Part shown: in pieces, positions 47,150-57,878 of the stretch
Numbering within the stretch: the first letter of the stretch is position 1
Layout of the letters: every line of letters begins with the position of its first letter
Origin: Theocolax elegans
Lineage: Eukaryota > Arthropoda > Insecta > Hymenoptera > Cerocephalidae
Length of the DNA: 64,000 nt
NCBI GenBank assembly: GCA_026168455.1
Contig: CM047426.1
Span: 28,145,058 to 28,209,057, forward strand
Reading direction: 5' to 3'
Position numbers and translations under genes: made by a program
Notes under the pieces: generated by a model
The model's database searches: none
The model's input: only the letters and a program-made list of their open reading frames with translations
Told to the model about the DNA's origin: nothing

Positions 47150-47900
47150 AATAGGCATATATTCAGTTTTCGAATATTTGACGTCTTCGTGTGCATTGAA
47201 TTAATAAGGTTCTATAAGGCTTTTCACTATATTGTCCACTAACAGCTATCGGTGTCTACCGTTAAATTCCATAATTTTAAAGCAATCAATACAGTTCTTT
47301 TATAAGGTTTTACGAGAATCGACGCATGTATTGCGCATACGACCTATCGGGTACTACCGGCTGCGCCAGCAATAACATATCTTAATCAAATCGCTACTCC
47401 CATTCTACCAGGCAATTCCGTATTTATTATTTATAACAAATAGGCATGTATCCGATTTTCGAATGTTTGACGTCTTTATAAGGTTTTACGAGGATCGACG
47501 CATGTATTGGGCATACAACCTATCCGTTACTACCGGCTGCGCCAGTAATAACAAATCTTAATCAAATCGCTAATCCCATTCTTCCAGGCAATTCCGTATT
47601 TATTACTTATAACAAATAAGGCATGTATCCGATTTTCGAATGTTTGACGTCTTTATAAGGTTTTACGAGGATCGACGCATGTATTGGGCATACGACCTAT
47701 CCGTTGCTACCGGCTGCGCCAGTAATAACAAATCTTAATCAAATCGTTAATTCCATTCTACCAGGCAATTCCGTATTTATTATTTATAAAAAATAGGCAT
47801 GTATCCGGTTTTCGAATGTTTGACGTCTTTATAAGGTTTTACGAGGTTCGACGCATGTAAGGACCAGACGGCCTATCGGGTTGTATCGGCTGCGCCAACA
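47150..47900 (+). repeat. Subterminal tandem repeat of the EnSpm element, about 177 bp
   Basis: About 3.5 units; the anchor CGACGCATGTATTG recurs at about 47322, 47498 and 47677, with a variant at 47853. Units contain TTTATAAGGTTTTACGAGG and CCGGCTGCGCCAGTAATAAC. The first unit is about 110 bases longer. Subterminal repeats are characteristic of CACTA-type elements, where they bind transposase. Confidence 0.8.
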
Positions 47901-48670
47901 ATAATACGAATTACATAAGTATACTTAATATGCAGCGACACTCGTGTGGCACTTTCATGTATTTTTAGTTTTGTAACCTTTAGTTATAAATGTTTTTTAT
48001 TGTTATTCTTCATGCATATAAAGATAAAAGTTTCTATGATATACTACTAATAAACATGAAAGAAATATTAAATTTATTTTATGTAAACTTATCCAATATA
48101 ATAATTCTTTTCTTTTCAGGCATCAAAACTAACTCAATTACATGTTAATTTTCAGTATATTTTCAAATACAAAGAATATTCTTCCTCCAAGGACAAAACA
48201 GATCTGGAAAACAAATAATTTTAATTCAATTTGAATGTGCTCTAAATTATAAACCTAATTAATAGCAAGAATTATTAGCTCTGAGTGAGTAATATTTTGC
48301 ATATACTCATATATATATATATACAAGGGGGGCTTCGCCCCCCTGCGCGCTTCGCGCGCCAAACCCCTATTTTTAATTTCGAAAAAAGTTTTTCGTAATA
48401 AATTTATTTTAAATAATGTTTTAAATTATATTACTTTTTCACTACCATGGACACCTTAGAAATTAAACCGATTCACACAACACCTTGGAGGTACTGTTAT
48501 AATGCATTGGGTTTTATACCAAAAATTTAATTTTTTTTTAAATACGATTATAATTTATAAATAAAAGTTTTTACCAAAATTTAGTATAATGAAATCAGAA
48601 TAATAGTAATAAAAAAAAAATACAGATATTAAATGATAACTGTAAATTTTAAACTATATGAATCCCTAAA
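47901..48670. other. Intergenic with two GC-rich hairpins
   Basis: AT-rich, no gene. After a TA run, 48323-48366 reads GGGGGGCTTCGCCCCCC and GCGCGCTTCGCGCGC, two perfect short hairpins followed by AAACCCCT. A similar pair lies at 56029-56078. Confidence 0.5.
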
Positions 48671-49830
48671 TTGTAGTATTTAGTAGCTACTTATGAAAAT
48701 TTTGGAATATTTTAAACGGATCTAAATAGAACTTCACCTCCTAAAATTAATTTATTTAATGACGAAGGATCATCGCCAAAAGTTCTATGGCATTAATATT
48801 TTGTACTTTTAAAGTAATAAAAATTTCTTCTTAAATAAATAATTTTTTTATTAATTTTTATTAATTTTATAGAACTATTTATATAATTTTAGTGGCATAT
48901 AAATAAAAACCTGTTTCTTCCATTTCTCCCGTAATTCGTAATTTGTACCCTCTTTCAAAATTTGCGTTTTAATCCATAATTATATCCAATTTATTTTTTC
49001 CTTTAGTATAATAGAATTATCTATGTATGTTATATTGTATGTTATACTTGATTAATATTTATTTAATATTCAAACAATTTTGCATCTGTATTTAAAGCAT
49101 TACATTGCATTTTAGATCCGTTATTATATTATTGAGTATACGTTTAAACATTTTATGAGTTTTATCAAGAATGAGTAAACTAATACACATTATTTCAAGT
49201 TATGTTCACAACTTTTTTTTTGCGCAAGGAAAAAATACATATATTATGTATTCTAGAAAAAACAATTTAAAAAAAATATATATATATTATATAAATATTC
49301 CGCCGCACACACACACACACACACACATACACGCACGCACGCACGCACGCGCTATTTCACGTCAAGTGGTACGATGAAAATTTTAAATCGCTCCAAAATT
49401 TGAGAACAGGCTGGAAACATCTTCCAGAACATACAAAAAAAATTTAAGTTTTAAAAATAATTTACATAAGAGTTATTCAACCATGAAAAGTGGAAATTTT
49501 TCAATTTTTTGGAAAAATTACTATATTTAAAGTCACTTATTTTAAAATCTATTGATTTTTTTGAAAAAACTTATCTACCCTGGTTACAATTCTTAATTTT
49601 AAAATCTCGAAGAGATAGAACACCCGGATATATTGAATATAAAAAAAAAGGCGACCACGCCACAATCGATTTTAATCTAACACATCTCAAAAGTTCACAT
49701 TTTTCGCGAGTTTTCGAATGGTTTGGGTTAGATTATTGGCCAAGACCGCTGGTGTAAGTTATGCCTCATAAACCTCATAAAATCACTAATTTTCACGTAT
49801 TTTAGGACATAACTTACACCAGCGGTATAA
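48670..49830 (+). repeat. Segmental duplication, copy 1
   Basis: Matches 49912-50990 in the same orientation, including ATCTAAATAGAACTT, TTTATTTAATGACGAAGG and GAGTTTTATCAAGAAT. It ends in a degenerate copy of the 41294-type MITE (from 49350). It contains a (CA)n/(CACG)n run at 49303-49350. Confidence 0.7.
49303..49350 (+). repeat. (CA)n/(CACG)n microsatellite
   Basis: CA units followed by GCAC units, directly abutting the MITE tip CTATTTCACGTCAAGTGG. Confidence 0.9.
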
Positions 49831-49911
49831 TATATAATATATATATATATATATATGTGTGTGTTAATGAACAATTAACTTACCAAAAATAGTAAAGTGC
49901 ATATATTTAAT

Positions 49912-50990
49912 TGTAGTATTTAGTAAAAAACTATTAAAATTTTAGATTATTTTAAACAGATCTAAATAGAACTTTACCGCCTAAAATTAATTTATTTAAT
50001 GACGAAGGGTCATCGCCAAGAGTTCTATATGTCATTAGTATTTTGTACTTTTAGGGTAATAAAACTTTCTTCTTAATTAAATTAATTTTTGTATTAGTTT
50101 TAAAGAATTATTTATAACATTTTAGCGGCATATAAATAAAAACCTGTGTCTTCCATTTCTCCCGTAATTCTTAATTTGCACCCTCTTTAAAAATTTACGT
50201 TTTAATCCATAATTATATCCAATTTATTTTTCCCTTTAGTTACAGACCCCATATATTTATTTTAATTATTATAAACAAAGGCATTCCTTAAATAACCTTT
50301 TGTTTCTAATAAATACATACTTGTTTATTTAAAATATTGTTTTATATAAATATACGTAATCTACTCACTTATATATCCATACAATTTTTAAATTTTGATT
50401 TAAATAATATTTAAATTAAATGCTACTAAATTAATAATTTTCGAAAAACTTTTCAAATGTAATTCGTATTTTATATTGCCACTGTTAAAATTTGAATTTT
50501 CTTTTGCCATTACTGTTTATAATAGAATTATCTTAAAAATGCAATAATTAATGTACTTAAGTTTTAACTTATTGTATATTTCATATACAGATATTTGGAA
50601 AAGTGTATGTTATACTTGATTAATATTTATTTTATCTTCGAAAAATTGTGCATTATTTTTAAAAAACATTACATTAAATTTTAGGTCCCTTTTTATATTA
50701 TGAGTTTTATCAAGAATAAGTAAACTAATAGACATTCTTTCAAGTTATAATCACAAAAAAAAATTTTAAGTGTTAAAAATAATTTGCCTAAGAGTTCCAC
50801 CATGATAAATGGAAAGTTTTCAATTTTTTAGAAAACTTACTATATTTAAAAGCCATTTATCTCAAAATCTATTGATTTTTTTGAAAAAACATAATAAACA
50901 ACTTTTTTTCAAAATAATCTTTAGAACTTATCGACCTGGGTTACAATTGTTAATTTTAAAATCTCGAAGAGATAGAACGTCCAGAAAGAT
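49912..50990 (+). repeat. Segmental duplication, copy 2
   Basis: Second copy of 48670-49640, with about 280 extra bases near 50285-50560, again followed by a MITE fragment (50762-50990). No gene. Confidence 0.65.
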
Positions 50991-50995
50991 TGAAT

Positions 50996-51050
50996 ACACA
51001 CACACACACACGCACACGCACACGCACGCACACACACACACACACACAGG
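50996..51050 (+). repeat. (CA)n target of the Waldo-like element
   Basis: CA/CACG-rich run ending exactly at the 5' end of the retrotransposon. A CA run resumes after its poly-A at 55989. Confidence 0.9.
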
Positions 51051-51106
51051 TTGGTCACTCGGCCTCTGTAGCATCTAATGCTACGTGTGACCTGCCCTCG
51101 ACTGGG

Positions 51107-52747
51107 ATGTCGAGTGACGCTGACAGAGCTTTTTTCCGTCTGCGTGAGAAGGTAGATACCCTGGTGGAGTTTGTTCTTAATAAGAACAACATCCACAAAG
51201 AGCTGAAGAGTATGGCGAGAGCAACCAGCAGAGCTTTCAATGAATACGCGCGGGTGAACAGTGCTGTGTGTTCGACAGCGCCGAAAATTAAAATGGCGGA
51301 TGCGCGTAGGGATGGAACGTGCCAAACGTCGCCCATCTTCCGCGCTGAAGAGCGTCAAAGGAGGCCGGTGGAAAGGGAAATGCCCTCACCACCTCAGCAA
51401 CCCCCGGAGAAAGGGAAGAAGGGGTCGAAGCAGCCCAATAACAAAAATGGGCCAGCAGATGCTTCGCCATCCGTTCCTAAGACGAGTGGGAACCAGTCAA
51501 AAGTCCCTGACTGGGTCACAGTAGTGAAGAAGGGCAAGAAACGTGCCAGCAAACCGGCCAAAGGCACGGCAGAGCCTAAGGCCGGAGTAAGACCCCCACG
51601 CCCAGATGCCATCAAGATCAAGACACCTAGCGGGGGCTCTTCCTACGCTGACATTCTCCGGAAGGTCAAGGCTGCACCGGAGCTAAAGGCACTAGGAGAA
51701 CGGGTCACGCGTATCAGGCGCACCAGGGCTGGAGAGCTCCTCCTCGAACTGGGGCGACCCGGAACGGAAACGGCGGAGCTGAGGACAGTGGTCTCGTCCA
51801 CACTGAGTGGGTCAGCAGAGGTCCAGCTGCTGACTCACAAAGTGTCCATCACCATCAGGGACATGGACGAGTCCACGACAACAACGGAGGTGGCAGCAGC
51901 GATTGCGGCAAAGATCGGGCCAAATGTGGTATCCCCGGATAATATTAAAACCAGGGGATCCTACAGTGGCACCCTAGCTGCGACCATCCAGCTTCCGGCA
52001 GTAGCAGCCAAAAAACTGCTGCAAGACGGGAAGCTCCGGATCGGATGGGTCAATTGCAGAGTTCGACTGCGAGAGGTATCCTCGCGCTGCTACCGATGCC
52101 ACGAATCGGGACACATCGCGAGGGAGTGCAAGAGCGCAGTCGACCGGTCAGCGCAATGCTATCGGTGCGGCCAAGAGGGCAAGAAACGTGCCAGCAAATC
52201 GGAAGGTCAAGGCTGCACCGGAGCTAAAGGCACTAGGAGAACGGGTCACGCGTATCAGGCGCACCAGGGCTGGAGAGCTCCTCCTCGAACTGGGGCGACC
52301 CGGAACGGAAACGGCGGAGCTGAGGAACAGTGGTCTCGTCCACACTGAGTGGGTCAGCAGAGGTCCAGCTGCTGACTCACAAAGTGTCCATCACCATCAG
52401 GGACATGGACGAGTCCACGACAACAACGGAGGTGGCAGCAGCGATTGCGGCAAGATCGGGCCAAATGTGGTATCCCCGGATAATATTAAAACCGGGGATC
52501 CTACAGTGGCACCCTAGCTGCGACCATCCAGCTTCCGGCAGTAGCAGCCAAAAAACTGCTGCAAGACGGGAAGCTCCGGATCGGATGGGTCAATTGCAGA
52601 GTTCGACTGCGAGAGGTATCCTCGCGCTGCTACCGATGCCACGAATCGGGACACATCGCGAGGGAGTGCAAGAGCGCAGTCGACCGGTCAGCGCAATACT
52701 ATCGGTGCGACCAAGAGGGCCACAAAGCAGTGGACTGCGAGGCCTAA
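51107..52747 (+). pseudogene. Waldo-like ORF1 (gag-like, CCHC knuckles) with internal duplication
   Basis: The start is taken at 51107 (MSSDADRAFFRLREKVDTLV), since the open frame further up is CA repeat. A coiled-coil-like N-terminus, a Lys/Pro-rich middle and a conserved core (ELLLELGRPGTETAELR...) precede the zinc knuckles CYRCHESGHIARECKS and CYRCxQEG. A 520-base segment (51661-52180) is repeated at 52202-52720. The junction repeats GGGCAAGAAACGTGCCAGCAAA, and the second copy has 1-base indels, so the frame is lost in it. The true end (GHKAVDCEA, stop at 52745) is reached only in the second copy. ORF1 protein binds the element RNA. Confidence 0.8.
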
Positions 52748-52760
52748 GCCAAGACCTCGC

Positions 52761-55700
52761 ATGAGGAAGGCGCACACATCAAAAATGATTAAGGTGCTCC
52801 AAATAAACCTTAACCACTGCGCTGTGGCCCAGGACCAGCTGTCCCAGCTGGTCAGAGAGGAGCGAGCGGACGTAGCGATCATCAGCGAGGAGTTCCGGGA
52901 TCTCTAGAAGTCGAACTGGGTAAGGGATGCCACGGGCAAGGCGGCCATCTGGGTATGTGGAAATATACACATCTCCAGAAAGATGGTCGCCCCCCTTCCC
53001 AGCTTCACCTGGGTGGAGGTGGTGGGGGTACGCATGTACAGCTGCTACTTCCCGCCCAGCGATTCCACCGAGGACTTTGCGAGATCTCTGGATGCAGTCG
53101 TCACCAGTGCTCGGTCCTCACGGCTACCGGTCGCAATCGGTGGGGACTTTAATGCTTGGGCGACGGACTGGGGCAGCGACAAGACCAACGCGCGTGGTCG
53201 CGCACTTCTCGAGGCATTCGCTCTACTGGGGCTGGAGATCGCTAACACAGGGACAACCCCGACTTTCACCAAAGCCCACAAGTCGTCCATAGTCGACCTC
53301 ACCTTCGTCGATCCAAGATTGATGGGGGGAGATGGACTCGGCTGGAAAGTTAGCGATCGTTACACGGGTAGTGACCACCAAGCACTCGTGTACCAGCTCC
53401 AGCTGACCAGCGGGAGGACAAAGAGAGCAGGAAGAGGAGCAAAAGAGAGATAGGCACCAGCCACGTTTGATCGTGAGACGTTCCTCTGCTCCCTTGAGGG
53501 GGCAAAAGTGGAGGGAACCGCCGAAGAAAAAGCACGAGGCCTCACGAATGCCCTAACAGCGGCTTGCGATGCCTCTATGGCCGTGAAGTTTAACCCTCGC
53601 GGCCGCCCACCGATAATCTGGTGGAGTGAGGACATCGCAGAAAAGAGACGTGAGTGCCTGCGTGCCAGAAGGCTGCACCAAAGAGCGAGGAGAACACCGC
53701 GGTTCCAAGATCGTTCCGCAGAATACGAACAAAAGCGGAGGGATCTCAAGGTGGCCATCAAGGCTGCCAAGAGAAGGTGTTGGCGGGAGCTCTGTGAGGA
53801 GGTGGACCACGACCCCTGGGGCAGACCGTATAAAACGGTTATGAATAAGATCAACCCCGGGGGCGCTGTTGCACCCACCGGCCCAGTTTTTCTGGAAGAA
53901 GTCGTCCGCCACCTGTTTCCAGAACATCGGAAAAGGGCAGCAGATACGGGCCTGATGGCCACCATTGGTGCAGCCGAGTCGCCAGACATTAGTGAAGCCG
54001 AGCTGAGGATGGCCGCTAAAGGTATTTCCGTACGTAAAGCCCCAGGGCCGGACGGATTACCTGGTCTGGCCGTCAAGACAGCGGCGATGAGTGCTCCGGG
54101 CTTGTTCCTGGACGCATTTAACGCATGCATAAGAGAAGGTTGCTTCTCGGCCCAGTGGAAGACGCACAGGCTGGTACTCCTACCGAAGGGAAACAAACCC
54201 CCGGAGGAGCCATCATCTTACCGCCCGCTCTGTCTACTGGATATAGTCGGGAAGCTCCTGGAGCGGGTGATCTGCGCCAGGCTCGCAGCGGTTGGGCCGG
54301 AGACCTCTCCGACAACCAGTTCGGCTTCCGAAAGGGTCGATCGACCATGGACGCTATAGGCAGAGTTGTTGGTATAGCCACAAACGCCATCAATGCTGGT
54401 CGGAGTGCAAGGCGGATGTGTGCCATCATCACCTTGGACATCCGGAATGCCTTCAACTCTGCCAGATGGGACGACATCATGCTGTCTCTGCAGCACTTCC
54501 AAGTGCCACTCTATCTCAGGGAGGTCACCTCGAGTTACCTGACTGACCGTACTCTGCGCTGCGACACCGACGACGGTGTGCACTTCCACAACATCACGGG
54601 AGGCGTGCCGCAGGGTTCGGTCATTGGGCCCCTACTCTGGAACGCTGTCTATGACGGCCTGCTTAGGCAGCAACTTCCAAAGGGAGTCTCGATGGTGGCT
54701 TTCGCGGACGACGTGGCGCTAGTGGTGGTCGCAAAGAGTGTCGAAGAGATCGAATATCTCGGAGACGTCTCTATAGAAGTGATCGCCACTTGGTTGAGAG
54801 ACCACGGACTTAGTCTGGCCGCGGAAAAAACGGAGGCAGTGCTCATCTCTCGCACAAAAAAGGAGAGGACCGCCACCTTCACGGTAGGTAAAGAACGGAT
54901 ACCGTCGGTGAAAACATTGAAGTATTTAGGGGTCACACTAGACGCGCGGCTGTCGTTTAAACACCATCTCGCGAACGCAGGCTCAAAGGCGACAAAGGTG
55001 GCCCGTGCGCTGGCGGGCATCATGCCCAACATCGGGGGACCCCAGCAACCGCGAAGGTCTCTCCTTGCCTCGGTGGTGAGCTCCGTAATTTTATACGGAG
55101 CTCCTATCTGGGCTGATGCCCTGAACAGGCACAAGAGCTTTGGTGCTCCGTGCCAGAGAGCCTGCAGGATAGCTGCGCTAAGGGTGGCCCGGGCGTACCG
55201 AACCGTATCTGACATTGCGCTCTCGGTGGTCGCGGGGACCGCACCCTTCGACCTCCTGGCAGCCGAGAAAGCTGAAAGACACCGTGAGGGTGGGCGACGC
55301 CTAGAAGAGAACCGCTGCCACAACCGATGGTCATTGCGGACCGTAGAGGAGTGGCAGCGGAGATGGGACTCAGCCAGGGACGGCCGCTGGACCCACCGCA
55401 TCATCCCGCGGATCCGGGAGTGGGCGAGCAGGAAACACGGCTTCGTCAGTTTCCAGCTTACCCAGGTGTTGACCGGGCACGGATGCTTCCGTAGTTACCT
55501 ATTTCGTATAGGGATCTACGGCAGCGCAGAGTGCCCGGCTTGTCCAGGGGTGGACGAAGAAGTGGAACACGTCCTCCTAGGGTGTCCTCGTTTCAGAGAG
55601 GAACGGGACCAATTTCAAATCACTTGGAGCGGTCCCCTCACCCCTGAGGGCATCGGGACGTCCCTGCTTGGCTCCCAGGAGGGATGGAACGCGGTAGTGA

Positions 55701-55786
55701 CTCTCTGTACGTCCGTAGTGGACAGGCTGGGTCTCGTCAGAAGAGACGAGGATAGAAGAGTTGCGATAGCAACAGTAGTGGGCTAA
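52761..55786 (+). pseudogene. Waldo-like ORF2: APE endonuclease, RT, C-terminal knuckle
   Basis: Starts ATG at 52761 (MRKAHTSKMIKVLQINLNH). Endonuclease blocks AIISEEFRDL, IGGDFNAWATDWG and YTGSDHQALV. RT blocks KAPGPDGLPGLAV, LLPKGNKPPEEPSSYRPLCL, FGFRKGRSTMDAI, TLDIRNAFNSARW (catalytic Asp present), GGVPQGSVIGPLLWN and MVAFADDVALV. C-terminal CPACPGVDEEVEHVLLGCPRF. Lesions: TAG at 52905, TAG at 53451 and a frameshift near 54285; from there to 55786 it is open. It nicks the CA-repeat target and primes reverse transcription there; this copy is inactive. Confidence 0.9.
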
Positions 55787-55861
55787 TCTAGCCGTTGCCT
55801 CCCCCCGCGAAGTAATGCCTTGCGGCGGTTTCCGCGGGGGAGTAAAGGTAAGAAAAGAGGT

Positions 55862-55925
55862 GGAGTTTTAGTGGGTATGCCTATCGACATCCTTCGGTAG
55901 GAGAGTCCCACACACGGGGAGTCTC
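55862..55925 (+). promoter_or_regulatory. 3' UTR stem-loop of the Waldo-like element
   Basis: TTTTAGTGGGTATGCCTATCG with CGGTAGGAGAGTCCCACAC gives an imperfect hairpin, matching 32145-32195. Confidence 0.5.
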
Positions 55926-55971
55926 GCATGGCTCCAGTCATGGTGCATTAAGCATTTGTCCACCTCTTCGG

Positions 55972-55988
<17 letters not shown>

Positions 55989-56015
<27 letters not shown>

Positions 56016-56329
56016 TTTTATATATACTAGGGGGGTACCCCCTACTCGCTTCGCTCGTCAACCCCTGATTGCGGCTTGAAAATTGTGCATTTGTTATAAT
56101 TTATAGTATTATAAATTTTATTTTAAAAGTAAACTTGCTTCAAAAGGTTGAAAATTGCAGTTTTCGGTACAAGTGTGAAAGTAGAAAATATTCTCTTACA
56201 AGTGTGTCGAACGATATTATTCGATATCACACACTGTATAGAAAATAAATTATATAACTTCTGTTTATATGTAATAGTAATGTAAAAATATATGCAAACT
56301 GGATGGTAGTTTTGATTCACTCTGTATCA
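55989..56329. other. (CA)n then AT-rich intergenic
   Basis: (CA)n at 55989-56014, then a short hairpin region GGGGGGTACCCCC and CTCGCTTCGCTCG (56032-56066) like that at 48323. No gene. Confidence 0.5.
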
Positions 56330-57500
56330 TCACACATATGCTGACATATCCACATTCACTCACACACACCAACTCTCACACCCCAACATCTACCTATACT
56401 CGTCCCCATCTACCCACCCACACTAACATCCACCCACACACGCCTACATCCAACCATTCACGCCTACCCTCGCACATCCACATCAACCCGTACACACACT
56501 TACACCTACCTGCACCCACCCTCACATACCTGCATCCACTTCCAAATCCATATACATATACCTATCCATCCTCATGCACTCAAGTTTCACGTTTCACATT
56601 CACATCCACCCACGCACGTGTCAAAATTTAGATTTTAAATCTGTATTTGCCTGCAATTCGGTTCAGTCATCCGCTGTATATATAAATCCTAGAAAGTATA
56701 CATCCAGGGTAACAAACACATGATTCAAAATGATCACCCTTTATATTCAAATTTTGTCTATAGCGGGTATTTTTGAATAATGCTGCATCTCACACAAATG
56801 CTCACACACCCATATCCAACCATCCACACTTTTCCACACACACCCACCACCCACACTCGCTACTACCCACCGATCGTCATGCACTCACATATCACGTTTC
56901 ACATGCATATCCACCCACACGCACATGCTGGTTTCAACATTTAGAATTCAAATGTGTAGTAGCCTGCAATTCGGGTCCGTTATCCCCTGTATATAGAAAT
57001 CCCGTAACGTATACATACCGGATAGCACAAACATGATTCAAAAAGATGGGTATATTTGAACTCTGTATCTTATGCACATGCTCACACACCCATATCCAAC
57101 CATCCACACTTACCCGCACACATCCACATCAACAAATACATACTCACTTCTACCTACCCGCATCCACCCTCACACACGAACATATACTTCCAGATACACA
57201 TACATGCACCTATCCATCCACACACACTCAAGTTTCACGTTTTACATGCACATTCACCCATGCATAAATCCCATTATGTATACATAAACGGTAGCATAAA
57301 TATGATTCAAAAAGATCACCCTGTTTATTAAAATTTTGTCTATAGGGGGCACTTTTGAATCACTTAGAATTTCACACACTGATGTATCATGTATTACAGA
57401 CACATCAACCCATAGATACCCACACTCGTGTTAAAATTTAGAATTCAAATGTTTAATAGCCTGCAATTCGAGTCCAACGTAAACAATATACGATTGAAAA
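56330..57500 (+). repeat. Degenerate long-unit tandem array, CACACCCACATCCA-rich
   Basis: Three to four units of about 290-450 bases. Each has a CACA/CCCACATCC-rich part, then CTCAAGTTTCACGTTT, GCCTGCAATTCG, TATACAT, ATGATTCAAAA(G/A)(T/A)GATCACCCT and AAATTTTGTCTATAG. Frames rich in His, Pro and Thr here are repeat artefacts. Confidence 0.7.
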
Positions 57501-57878
57501 AGACCACCCTGTATATTCCAACATTACGTCCAGCGGCCACCACCGCAGCTGTTTGAAAAATATAGATAGAATAGATTTTTTTTTAATAAGTCTTATATAG
57601 ATTTTAATAATATAGATAGTTGTTGAGTCTAATGGGACGTACTCTCTATTTCGCGACCACCTGTAATAAACACGTGATTACACGTCATGTTATATGTACG
57701 TGAGGCCACAGGGACGTATCTTGTTATACCAGAAATTCTTCAGAAATTTCTGAAACATCGGCGGCAGCGGCGGCGGCGACGAAATTTTTTTAATAATATA
57801 GATAGATATTACATATATATGACATATATATATATATATAAAACATATATATATATAACATATATATGACATATATAT
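57501..57878. other. Intergenic, low-complexity
   Basis: No gene. Contains CGGCGGCAGCGGCGGCGGCG (57758-57777) and (ATATAC)n/(TA)n runs leading to the palindrome. Confidence 0.4.

Larger units (their letters stand above)
51051..55988 (+). mobile_element. Waldo-like R1-clade retrotransposon in a (CA)n repeat
   Basis: A near full-length element: short leader, ORF1, ORF2, about 190-base 3' UTR and A run (55973-55988). It is flanked on both sides by (CA)n, matching the known specificity of Waldo elements for (ACAY)n-type repeats. It is strongly GC-rich against its surroundings, which suggests a young insertion. Confidence 0.8.

Noticed and set aside
56338..57331. His/Pro/Thr-rich frames
   Set aside because: They repeat with the degenerate tandem array and have no domain.
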